Positions 1 through 6,036 of a stretch of DNA of 20,757 nt are shown here, piece by piece. This DNA is from a virus. Made by a program: the position numbers and the translations under genes. The stretch covers positions 1 through 20,757 of the IMG/VR virus record IMGVR_UViG_3300031578_000418; one strand, 5' to 3'. Below the pieces are notes generated by a model. The model had not been told where the DNA came from. It was given only the letters and a program-made list of their open reading frames with translations, and searched no databases. How positions within the stretch are numbered: position 1 is the first letter of the stretch; every line of letters begins with the position of its first letter.

Positions 1-159
1 ATCGAACCTGACTATAAGAAAAATGCTCCTACCCATTGGGTGAATGGCTTTGGTATAGTTGAGCACCTTCCAGCAACGGGATTTTTTAATTTGTATACCA
101 TTATTATTATTGAAGGATCGTTTATGTGGAATGGGAAATATTATGGCAAACAACTTTAA
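1..159 (+). CDS. C-terminal end of an unidentified protein (5' end outside window)
   Basis: The frame is open from base 1 and ends at a TAA at 157-159, giving the last 52 residues of a plus-strand protein that begins outside the window. The visible end is rich in aromatic and hydrophobic residues: a WVNGFGIVEH segment, then FFNLYTIIIIEG and a final MWNGKYYGKQL. A beta-rich tail of the form 'HW.NGF.IVE...FN.Y.I.I..G.F.WNGK.Y' recalls the C-terminal end of phage calcineurin-like metallophosphoesterases. No catalytic residue is in view, so that assignment is only a guess. A strong hairpin terminator follows 31 bases after the stop. Confidence 0.6.
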   Translation: MEPDYKKNAPTHWVNGFGIVEHLPATGFFNLYTIIIIEGSFMWNGKYYGKQL

Positions 160-190
160 AAAATTTAGCTAATACAAAATACTAGACAAA

Positions 191-227
191 AAAAGAATGG
201 GGGATTCATTAAGTCCCCCATTCTTTT
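191..227. terminator. Bidirectional rho-independent terminator
   Basis: A perfect 14-base-pair inverted repeat (191-204 pairing with 214-227) has a GGGGGA/TCCCCC core and a 9-base loop. On the minus strand it is followed by a run of seven T; on the plus strand the 3' arm itself ends in TTCTTTT. It lies between two convergent genes, the partial gene ending at 159 and the minus-strand gene ending at 256, and can serve both. Confidence 0.85.
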
Positions 228-255
228 ACATCTCGAAAACTAGATCTGTCTCCAA

Positions 256-504
256 TTAGTATCTCATTGCCAGATAAAGTTCCGGTGGTTCATTGATTTG
301 TATGATTTCGATAATTTCGATTTCTTCAACATCATCCGAGGAAACTTCTACTGTCTGAACTGGAGCTCTATCTGGACGATTGTTGATCTCAGACTGTAAT
401 GCACCGGTCATACATATTAGGGCGACCATGAATAAAACTAGGAAAGTGATAGCTATCATTTTCCTTTTAGCATCATTAACTATATTTTTTTTCATTGCAA
501 ACAT
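256..504 (-). CDS. Small single-pass membrane protein with acidic tail
   Basis: An 82-residue protein of unknown function. A basic N-terminus (about residues 4-15, KKN and KRK) is followed by one hydrophobic segment at about residues 17-36 (IAITFLVLFMVALICMTGAL). This fits a type II signal anchor, or an uncleaved signal. The rest is hydrophilic, with an acidic, isoleucine-rich stretch around residues 55-70. The start at 504 is chosen because GGAGGTG lies five to six bases upstream; an ATG three codons further in would be badly spaced. It is the last gene of a minus-strand cassette. It is separated from the previous gene by a hairpin at 546-576, so it may be expressed at a lower level. No family was recognised. 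Its membrane placement matches the envelope character of the neighbouring prepilin-like gene. Confidence 0.7.
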   Translation of the reverse strand: MFAMKKNIVNDAKRKMIAITFLVLFMVALICMTGALQSEINNRPDRAPVQTVEVSSDDVEEIEIIEIIQINEPPELYLAMRY

Positions 505-521
505 TTGACACCTCCAAAGTG
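502..521 (-). promoter_or_regulatory. Ribosome-binding leader, copy 1 of a near-identical 20-mer
   Basis: On the minus strand this reads CACTTTGGAGGTGTCAAATG, ending in the start codon of the gene at 256-504. It differs at one base from the leader at 1557-1576. The related leader of the zinc-ribbon gene is GGGAGGCGTCAAATG. It holds a strong Shine-Dalgarno sequence and decides the start. Confidence 0.7.
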
Positions 522-545
522 TAAAGGTTAATGTAAAAATCTCCT

Positions 546-576
546 ATGGGGCATAGTCAACTACCCTATGCCCCAT
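546..576 (-). terminator. Intergenic hairpin, likely partial terminator
   Basis: An 11-base-pair perfect inverted repeat (ATGGGGCATAG at 546-556 and its complement at 566-576) has a 9-base loop. It sits between two minus-strand genes, just after the stop at 586. Reading the minus strand, the hairpin is followed by AGGAGATTTTTAC, so only a short T run is present. It could attenuate or terminate transcription before the gene at 256-504, or stabilise the upstream mRNA. Confidence 0.55.
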
Positions 577-585
577 CAGCGATAT

Positions 586-1014
586 TTACTTTTCTGTTGA
601 ACCGTCTAAACCAATCGTTGCAATTGGCGGGGTCTTTGAGATCTTCTCATTCCAGAAGACCTGAATCTGATGACCCTTTTTTGGGTTGGCGATGATAATT
701 GACTTCATACCATTGCCGTCATTGATCGTCGGATAATAAATCACTGACTCCGGCGTTTGTACCTGATAGGTATGGAATTGATGAATCTGGTTTGGTGAAA
801 GACCCGGAAGGAAATCTGGAAGTCTGACGACCTTAAATGAGCCAAAGTTCATGGACTCAAGTGTATCATTAGATTCTTGAGCAGTTTCGTTCAATGCTCC
901 CATGAACATATGACATATTGCGCACTCACCCCTTACCTTTTTATTACCTTCTGATTGTATGGGTAATCCATGTGCAGCTCCACATTTATCACAGTAACTC
1001 AACATTTTAACCAT
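586..1014 (-). CDS. Zinc-ribbon protein of unknown function
   Basis: A 142-residue protein with two CxxC pairs near the N-terminus (Cys8, Cys11, Cys31, Cys34; CDKC and CAIC), the usual layout of a structural zinc ribbon. The remaining ~105 residues show no known motif. They contain a proline- and glutamine-rich centre (LPGLSPNQIHQFHTYQVQ) and beta-strand-like segments. The start at 1014 is preferred over an in-frame ATG at 1035 because GGGAGG lies five bases upstream of it. The ribosome-binding site lies inside the end of the upstream prepilin-like gene, and the two genes overlap by 8 bases, so translation is probably coupled. It could be a cytosolic partner or regulator of the cassette; nothing in the sequence shows which. 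Confidence 0.75.
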   Translation of the reverse strand: MVKMLSYCDKCGAAHGLPIQSEGNKKVRGECAICHMFMGALNETAQESNDTLESMNFGSFKVVRLPDFLPGLSPNQIHQFHTYQVQTPESVIYYPTINDGNGMKSIIIANPKKGHQIQVFWNEKISKTPPIATIGLDGSTEK

Positions 1015-1375
1015 TTGACGCCTCCCATTTTCCATAAGTGTTTTTGACAGACCTGATTCGTTTAAGATGAAATGCTTTATCCCTTATCATAATAATCCCT
1101 CCATCCTGATCTTTTGATTGCCAAACATAATCAAGGATTTTAAGATTATTATAAACTTCTTCATCCGAGGTCCACCCTACATCAAGTTTCAGATTTGTCC
1201 ATGCTTCCAACTCTTTTTCATTTAGACTTATAATTACAGATATAAGCACTGACTCTTCTGCCTTTATTGAAGTTCCTCCGATCACCTTGTACACACCGAT
1301 TGAAAGTATAACTCCCATGATCGCAAGAACAGCAATGATCTCAACCAGAGTAAACCCTTTTTGATTTCTCAACAT
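1007..1375 (-). CDS. Prepilin-like protein (type IV pilin/pseudopilin N-terminus)
   Basis: A 122-residue protein with a canonical class III (prepilin) signal. A short basic leader, MLRNQKG, is followed by FTLVE, i.e. Gly(-1), Phe(+1), Glu(+5). Then comes a ~20-residue hydrophobic helix (IIAVLAIMGVILSIGVYKV). Prepilin peptidase (PilD family) cuts after that glycine and methylates the phenylalanine. The ~90-residue remainder is a small globular domain with Trp, Asp and Gly residues spaced as in short minor pilins (LNEKELEAWTN, a KWEASNG end). It has no cysteine pair. AAGGAGGT lies only two bases from the ATG but five from the next codon, TTG, so the true start may be one codon later. No assembly ATPase, platform protein or peptidase gene is in the window, so host machinery would be needed. 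It lies between a 58-residue gene and the zinc-ribbon gene. Confidence 0.8.
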   Translation of the reverse strand: MLRNQKGFTLVEIIAVLAIMGVILSIGVYKVIGGTSIKAEESVLISVIISLNEKELEAWTNLKLDVGWTSDEEVYNNLKILDYVWQSKDQDGGIIMIRDKAFHLKRIRSVKNTYGKWEASNG

Positions 1376-1382
1376 TACCTCC

Positions 1383-1559
1383 TTATGCAGTTTGGGTCTC
1401 AATCGTTTCGGAATCGTTGATTGGGTGATACTTTGTGATTCCCCAACCATATTTTCCTAGCATGTCAACCACTGAAGCCATGCTTGTTATTACGGTTATC
1501 TCAGTTTCCCGAACTTCCCCAGTTGTAACGTTTTCACATTCAATCTTATATCTTTTCAT
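1383..1559 (-). CDS. Small protein of 58 residues, first gene of the cassette
   Basis: ATG at 1559 to TAA at 1383-1385 gives 58 residues: MKRYKIECEN at the start and SETIETQTA at the end. GGAGGTG lies five to six bases before the ATG, in a leader nearly identical to that of the gene at 256-504. The N-terminal half alternates charged and beta-branched residues (TGEVRETEITVITS), as in a small beta-sheet. A more mixed segment with GKYGWGITKYHP follows. There is no signal peptide and no known motif. The stop is 7 bases before the next start, so it forms an operon with the prepilin-like gene. The real frame and strong ribosome-binding site support expression; the function is unknown. Confidence 0.7.
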   Translation of the reverse strand: MKRYKIECENVTTGEVRETEITVITSMASVVDMLGKYGWGITKYHPINDSETIETQTA

Positions 1560-1576
1560 TTGACACCTCCATAGTG
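1557..1576 (-). promoter_or_regulatory. Ribosome-binding leader, copy 2 of a near-identical 20-mer
   Basis: On the minus strand this reads CACTATGGAGGTGTCAAATG, matching the leader at 502-521 at 19 of 20 positions and ending in the start codon of the 58-residue gene. The shared stretch covers more than a Shine-Dalgarno site alone would require. Confidence 0.7.
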
Positions 1577-1613
1577 TTGTTAGTTAAATGATTAAGAACT
1601 ATTCCTGCTACTA

Positions 1614-1628
1614 ATTAATATATATAGT
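1614..1628 (-). promoter_or_regulatory. Putative minus-directed phage promoter element
   Basis: The 15-mer ACTATATATATTAAT (minus strand) occurs here and again, exactly, at 7828-7842. Both copies lie in intergenic regions from which a minus-strand cassette departs. There is no copy in the region before 2731, where only a plus-strand gene starts. The minus direction is inferred from this distribution. The AT-rich core resembles a phage late-type TATA box, but low-complexity AT sequence can recur by chance. Confidence 0.45.
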
Positions 1629-1645
1629 GGAACATAATATATATA
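1629..1645 (+). promoter_or_regulatory. Putative plus-directed phage promoter element, copy 1
   Basis: GGAACATAATATATATA fits the form (A/G)GAACA(A/T)AATATA(A/T)A also seen at 2680 and 7868. It lies about 90 bases upstream of the ATG at 1734 and directly beside the minus-directed element, giving a compact divergent promoter region. T4 late promoters carry TATAAATA; this is a related but different AT-rich box. It is the most divergent of the three copies. Confidence 0.45.
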
Positions 1646-1733
1646 GGCATTTATATACGCGTAATTCACCGACAGACTTTAAACTAAAATTTATGAGATT
1701 CTAGTCTGTAATCTGTAAAAGGAGATGTAAAAA

Positions 1734-2531
1734 ATGACTTATAAAGATCAATTCGTAGCTGAAGTAAAATCAAATGGACGAATCCTTAGAGTTAAAGATG
1801 GAAGCGTCTACCTACCTTTTGGAAGCGAGTACACTATTCTACTAAAAAATCTAAACTCAAAAAGAGCATCTGTGAATATTTCGATTGATGGTGAAGATGT
1901 TTTAGATAATAGTAGTTTAATTCTCGACGCAAACTCATCAACAGAAATAGAAGGATTTCTTCGCGGAAATGTTGCACGTAATCGTTTTCGATTTATTAAT
2001 AAAACAAAACAGATTAGTGAGCATAGAGGCGATAGAGCAGATGATGGATTAGTTAGAATAGAATTTGCTTTTGAAAAACCGATACCTGAACCTCAAATTA
2101 AGAAGGTTATTGAGGAAGTTCATCATCACTATCATAATAGTCCATTTGTATATACTTATCATAGTGGGGTAGATTGGACTTATAATGATACTCTTAGATC
2201 TGGTTGTGAATCAATAAGTAGAAGTATGACGAATATGAGCAGCAATGTTACTATGGATTCTCTTGGAGTACAAAATATTTCTAATATCCCAAATATGGAT
2301 GAAGGAATAACTGTAAAGGGGTCTGAATGTAATCAACAGTTTAGTTATGCTTCTATTGGCGAACTAGAGGAATCTGCTGTTATTGTTATTCAGTTAAAAG
2401 GACTTGCTGAATCAGGTAGTCAGGTTTCAGAACCGATAACGGTTCAAAGAAAACTAACTTGTTCCTCTTGTGGAGTCAGGTCAAAATCATCATTCAAGTT
2501 CTGCCCCAATTGTGGAACATTTCTAGAATAA
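1734..2531 (+). CDS. Phage protein with beta-sandwich-like N-terminus and C-terminal zinc ribbon
   Basis: A 265-residue protein, AAAGGAGAT before the ATG. Residues ~12-90 look like a beta-rich domain: GSVYLPFGSEYTILLKNLNS, then an ISIDGEDVLD turn and an 'S-T-E-I-E-G-F' strand. This pattern is found in small phage proteins that offer glycine-rich edges and a jelly-roll-like fold. Residues 130-134 form a histidine cluster (HHHYH). A Ser/Asn-rich linker follows (~150-185), then a second conserved block (ITVKGSECNQQF, ~191). The protein ends in a clear zinc ribbon, CSSC at 243-246 and CPNC at 257-260. It is probably a structural or virion-associated protein, given the tail genes downstream, but no precise role can be assigned. 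A large hairpin and a new promoter-like element follow, so it may be its own transcription unit. Confidence 0.75.
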   Translation: MTYKDQFVAEVKSNGRILRVKDGSVYLPFGSEYTILLKNLNSKRASVNISIDGEDVLDNSSLILDANSSTEIEGFLRGNVARNRFRFINKTKQISEHRGDRADDGLVRIEFAFEKPIPEPQIKKVIEEVHHHYHNSPFVYTYHSGVDWTYNDTLRSGCESISRSMTNMSSNVTMDSLGVQNISNIPNMDEGITVKGSECNQQFSYASIGELEESAVIVIQLKGLAESGSQVSEPITVQRKLTCSSCGVRSKSSFKFCPNCGTFLE

Positions 2532-2566
2532 TAGAACAAAAACGTATGGGTGCCTATATAATTCTT

Positions 2567-2624
2567 GAGGGGACTGGATACTTGAGTAACGATAAATTTG
2601 TAGCTCGTTATTCCCAGTCCCCTC
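2567..2624 (+). terminator. Long two-tier hairpin after the zinc-ribbon gene
   Basis: GAGGGGACTGG (2567-2577) pairs perfectly with 2614-2624. After a six-base bulge, GAGTAACGA (2584-2592) pairs with 2605-2613, with one G:T pair. Together this makes a 20-base-pair stem around a 12-base loop. Only a weak T-rich stretch follows on the plus strand (CCGTTATTTCCTTTT), so it may act as a terminator, a transcript-end stabiliser or another structured RNA. Confidence 0.6.
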
Positions 2625-2679
2625 ATTATCCGTTATTTCCTTTTGAAAAATAGTAAATAGTTCTAAACACACTAAATAA

Positions 2680-2696
2680 TAAGAACAAAATATAAA
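2680..2696 (+). promoter_or_regulatory. Putative plus-directed phage promoter element, copy 2
   Basis: TAAGAACAAAATATAAA is repeated exactly, all 17 bases, at 7868-7884. It lies 34 bases before the ATG at 2731, a fitting distance for a promoter whose AATATAAA box acts as a -10 or late-type element. No minus-directed element is present here, in keeping with the absence of a minus-strand gene starting from this gap. Confidence 0.6.
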
Positions 2697-2730
2697 GTAA
2701 AACGTCACCATTTTGGAAGGACTAAAAATT

Positions 2731-3438
2731 ATGGCAAAAAAAGAAATTTCGACAACAGAGTATATAATAAAGGACTTTTACGGAGATAAATGCTTGGGGG
2801 ATGCAGTTCGAGATGGTGTTTCTAGAGTATCTCAAAAACCACAAGGGTTCGTAGAAGTTTATGAAGTTGAGAAAACTGGAGAGAAAAAGCTTATCGGCCG
2901 TCATAACTTAGTTCTATATCAAGGACGAGAATGGCTGATACAACGTATGATGAATATAGATAATCCAGCTGTTACATCTACAAAAGATGAATGGATTAAC
3001 TGGTTTGGCCTTGGTGACGGCGGTGTTCTACCTGCGGATCCAATAGATCCTATACCACCTGTTCTTACAGATACTGAGTTGTATTCAAATATAATGATTA
3101 ATGCTTCAGATTCCTCAAGTGCAGACTATTGGAATGTAGTAGACGCCGACCACCCAGATATAGGATACTATAAGCATCCTCTTGATGATGTAGAATTTGA
3201 ACAGGATGCTTTAAATGATGATAATTGGTTAGTTGCGAAGATAACTGTTACGATTGGGATTGATGATGCCAATGGAAACCAACTCAGTGAAGCTGGTCTC
3301 TTTACAGCATCATCAGATTCAGGAGGATATAGTATAGATGGTAGTGGAAATTTTACTTTATTCGCCAGAACAACTTTCCCATCAATTATTAAAACGAGCG
3401 ATAGACGCTTAATATTCAGGTGGTATTTGTACGTATAA
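2731..3438 (+). CDS. Tail-collar-like virion structural protein
   Basis: A 235-residue protein. The ATG at 2731 is chosen over a TTG at 2713 because GGAAGGA lies upstream of it. The N-terminal third has a strand-turn-strand layout (FVEVYEVEKTGEKKLIGRHN) followed by LVLYQGREWLIQRMM and an EWINWFGLGDGG segment. The C-terminal third has DDANGNQLSEAGLF, then GNFTLFARTTFPSIIKTSDR and a final RRLIFRWYLYV. This succession (an 'EAGLF' turn, a 'lFAR..FP' strand, then a short hydrophobic terminal strand) is typical of phage tail-collar or baseplate attachment domains. Its place just before the sheath gene supports a virion role. The exact T4 counterpart is not identified. Confidence 0.65.
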   Translation: MAKKEISTTEYIIKDFYGDKCLGDAVRDGVSRVSQKPQGFVEVYEVEKTGEKKLIGRHNLVLYQGREWLIQRMMNIDNPAVTSTKDEWINWFGLGDGGVLPADPIDPIPPVLTDTELYSNIMINASDSSSADYWNVVDADHPDIGYYKHPLDDVEFEQDALNDDNWLVAKITVTIGIDDANGNQLSEAGLFTASSDSGGYSIDGSGNFTLFARTTFPSIIKTSDRRLIFRWYLYV

Positions 3439-3536
3439 GGGTTTTCAATTCTGTTAAACCTGGAGAAAGGATACTAGAATCTTAGAGATTTAAAAAACGA
3501 CAATAGAGAATTTTACATCATAGGAGGAAAACAGAT

Positions 3537-5501
3537 ATGGGACAAAACGTATCTCCGGGTGTATATACTAAAATTATCGACCTTTCACAATTCGTACAAG
3601 CGGTACCATCAACAATTGGTTTCATTTGTGCATTAACAGAGAAAGGAGAAGATAACACCCTAAAATTTATTGGCGGTAGAGCTGACTATATCGCCGAGTT
3701 CGGGGAACCGAACATTAGCACATATGGAAAAAATTACGGACAAGGCCCTTATTGCGCATATAACTATTTAGGAGAATCTGGAGCTCTTTATTTTATGAGA
3801 TGCCTTCCGGATGATGCAGCATACTCCAATATGAGAATAGATGCAACATTTGGAGCTACAGATACCACAGGAAGCATAGTAGTTACTTCTGTTGATACTT
3901 TAAATACTGTAACCGAAATTAAAACCAATCTATCTTTAGCTGCTGTTCCGCCAACATACCCAGTCTGCTTCTTATATCCAATAGGAAGAGGACAATGGTA
4001 TAATGGTCTCGGGGTTAGAATTACTGAAGTTGCTAATCCGACTCTTTGGGATCAATATATTATAGATATTTATGAGAGACAGTCAGATGGTGAAGATGAA
4101 ATTATTGAATCATTTGAAATTTCATTTGATCCTACCGCTAGGGATGGTGCTGGTGAGTCTCTTTGGATTGTTGATGTGTTGAACTTATATTCAGCAGTTC
4201 TTAGAGCTGATATGACACTAGCAAGTGGTGCATATAGTTCTGGGTATGATGCTGTTGTTAAAGTATATGATAAAAATATTGGTAATATTACTACAGTTAC
4301 AACTGCCGGGTCTGCATCAATTACAGATAGTAAACAAGATTTTGGAGACTGGGATACATCACCAGAAGTGGGTAATGCTGCTTATTCCATTTATGCAAAA
4401 GACGCAAAAGGCGTTGAAATTTGGGGTTGGTTAGGAGCATCCAGTGGAGTAGATGGAGAAACAGTTAACGTATTCAATGAAAGAGCATTAGCTACTGCCA
4501 TTCAAAGTTGGAATGGAAATATAACAGATTTTGATACAAATACAGAAGTTGAGTATAGGATTAAAGCTAATATCAGTACATTTGCAGAACCATTTGTTGG
4601 ATCAGTTCCAATTCCATTAAGAAAAGGAAGTGATGGAACTCTGTTAACTGGAACAGGTGATATTGATACTGTTGTAGCTACTCAAATATTAGCACAAGGT
4701 TATGCTGGGCTTCTTGATGATGCTGTATTAGATACAGAAAATATCTATTACTCAATGGTGTTTGATGCTGGATATCCAACTGATGTTAAGACACAAATCA
4801 GTACTCTTGTTCAAACAAGACGTGATTCTGTTGGTATTATTGACAATGGAGATAATCCATCATTTACTACATCATTGACAACAAGAAGAAATGTTCACAC
4901 ATTCAATACTTACTTCTTAGCACTTTATGAATCATATAGTAAAGTATTTGATATATTTACAGGCCAAGATATATGGTTCTCACCAGTATATCATATGTCT
5001 TATATTCTACCAAGAAATGATAATGTTGCAGAAATTTGGTTTGCAGCAGCTGGTTTCAATAGAGCTGCAATCGACACAATCAAAGAACTGAGATTTAATC
5101 CTCGTCTTGGAGAAAGAGATCAGATGTATCTCGCACAGTTAAATCCGATTGTTAAATTCAACCCTGGTTATGTTGTTTGGGGGCAGTTAACAACACAAGC
5201 GAGACCAAGTGCTCTGCAAGATTTAAATATTGTTAGACTTGTTTTATATGTTAAGAGAGCATTTGAGGAATTTTGTAGATTCTTTATATTTGAACAAAAT
5301 GATGAAATTACTTGGTCATCAGTTTCTACAAACTTAGTGGAGTTCTTAGAAGTAATTAAAAACAAACGTGGTCTGTATAGCTATGCAGTTGATGTTGGCG
5401 CAACAGACTATGAAAGAAAAACAAAGAGATTCCATGTTAATGTAACTTTAGAACCAACTAGAGTTGTAGAACAAATTGAGTTGAATTTCTTCATTAAATA
5501 A
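3537..5501 (+). CDS. gp18: Contractile tail sheath protein (T4 gp18-like)
   Basis: A 654-residue protein, close in length to T4 gp18 (659). It forms the contractile outer sheath that drives the tube through the host envelope. The N-terminus VSPGVYTKIIDLSQF is the usual sheath opening ('sPGVy..e.d.s'). The C-terminal quarter is diagnostic: WGQLTTQARPSALQDLNIVRL, then VLYVKRAFEEFCRFFIFEQND, and a terminal beta strand with RFHVNVTLEPTRVVEQIELNF, the segment that interlocks neighbouring subunits. The middle (~120-340) is a more variable, surface-type insertion. AGGAGGAAAACAGAT precedes the ATG. The 98-base gap upstream shows only this ribosome-binding site. The tube gene, which normally follows, is displaced to 8444 by a minus-strand cassette. 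Confidence 0.95.
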   Translation: MGQNVSPGVYTKIIDLSQFVQAVPSTIGFICALTEKGEDNTLKFIGGRADYIAEFGEPNISTYGKNYGQGPYCAYNYLGESGALYFMRCLPDDAAYSNMRIDATFGATDTTGSIVVTSVDTLNTVTEIKTNLSLAAVPPTYPVCFLYPIGRGQWYNGLGVRITEVANPTLWDQYIIDIYERQSDGEDEIIESFEISFDPTARDGAGESLWIVDVLNLYSAVLRADMTLASGAYSSGYDAVVKVYDKNIGNITTVTTAGSASITDSKQDFGDWDTSPEVGNAAYSIYAKDAKGVEIWGWLGASSGVDGETVNVFNERALATAIQSWNGNITDFDTNTEVEYRIKANISTFAEPFVGSVPIPLRKGSDGTLLTGTGDIDTVVATQILAQGYAGLLDDAVLDTENIYYSMVFDAGYPTDVKTQISTLVQTRRDSVGIIDNGDNPSFTTSLTTRRNVHTFNTYFLALYESYSKVFDIFTGQDIWFSPVYHMSYILPRNDNVAEIWFAAAGFNRAAIDTIKELRFNPRLGERDQMYLAQLNPIVKFNPGYVVWGQLTTQARPSALQDLNIVRLVLYVKRAFEEFCRFFIFEQNDEITWSSVSTNLVEFLEVIKNKRGLYSYAVDVGATDYERKTKRFHVNVTLEPTRVVEQIELNFFIK

Positions 5502-5508
5502 GCAAAAA

Positions 5509-5550
5509 AATGAAGGCGGTCTGGGTGAAATATACCAGATCGCCTTCATT
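5509..5550 (-). terminator. Rho-independent terminator at the sheath/CreA-like junction
   Basis: A 16-base-pair stem (5509-5524 with 5535-5550, one G:T pair) has a 10-base loop. It lies between the sheath stop and the convergent minus-strand gene. On the minus strand the stem runs into seven T, so it is a strong terminator for the CreA-like cassette. On the plus strand no T run follows, so it may serve the sheath transcript only as a 3' end block. Confidence 0.8.
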
Positions 5551-5556
5551 CCGTCG

Positions 5557-6036
5557 TTAGGGTGCTAAAGGAATTCCCAACGGAACAACAGATAGAGAAT
5601 GTTTCAATGATCCGTCAAACAACTTGGTTGTGTAGACGTTATAGATAAGAACATTCTTTTCTGCATCATAGCTTCTTGAAATTCTCATGACTTTTGTTCC
5701 TATTGACTTTCGGAAATGCCCAATATCATGATTGGTTTTCTTATTGATAATCTGTTTTCCATTTTCATCAACAGGAATCTTTCCAGTTAATCGACAAGCA
5801 ATTGATGTATTACTTGGATCCGAAAGCTGAAATCCTGTCGCAATTATGTGTGCAATATAAATGCTGACAAATGGATTTTCAGGATCATTAATCCGTATGG
5901 TTTCTAGATCATAGTTATTTGGGCCAATTGGGTCAACAGCCAAGAAACGATCAATTCTGACTGCTTTGACTTCGGCGAAGGTAGAGATTGGGATTAAGAA
6001 AGACATGAGTAGGGCTGCGATAATATATTTTTTCAT
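5557..6036 (-). CDS. creA: CreA-family exported protein
   Basis: A 159-residue protein. Residues 1-21 form a signal peptide (KK, hydrophobic IIAALLMSFLIPI, then STFA before E). The rest follows the bacterial CreA family: VDPIGPNN (~35), DPENPFVSIYI (~51-61), DPSNTSIACRLTGKI (73-87), then MRISRSYDAEKNVLIYNVYT (~117-136) and DGSLKHSLSVVP (~141-152). This matches the family's 'DPSdasIaCrq.GPI', 'FYDakRNtLvYlaYsdkl' and 'eGSpKNsisaVP'. CreA proteins are small periplasmic proteins of poorly known function. The usual first cysteine (in GVTC or NVTC) is replaced, leaving a single Cys81, so the family's likely disulfide is lost. Its ATG overlaps the stop of the upstream membrane-protein gene by four bases, so translation is coupled. 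Presence in a phage tail region is unusual. Confidence 0.85.
   Translation of the reverse strand: MKKYIIAALLMSFLIPISTFAEVKAVRIDRFLAVDPIGPNNYDLETIRINDPENPFVSIYIAHIIATGFQLSDPSNTSIACRLTGKIPVDENGKQIINKKTNHDIGHFRKSIGTKVMRISRSYDAEKNVLIYNVYTTKLFDGSLKHSLSVVPLGIPLAP

Noticed and set aside
1376-1450. N-terminal extension of the prepilin-like gene to an ATG at 1450
   Set aside because: The extension overlaps the 58-residue gene, has no ribosome-binding site at 1450 and would put 25 extra residues before a leader that is already complete.
2713-2730. TTG start at 2713 for the tail-collar-like gene
   Set aside because: The TTG lies within the GGAAGG region that serves as ribosome-binding site for the ATG at 2731.
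2444-2904. Several short open frames on both strands around the gap after the zinc-ribbon gene (2444-2626, 2459-2653, 2523-2711, 2722-2904)
   Set aside because: They overlap the end of one sound gene, the hairpin or the start of the next. None has a good ribosome-binding site or a protein-like composition.
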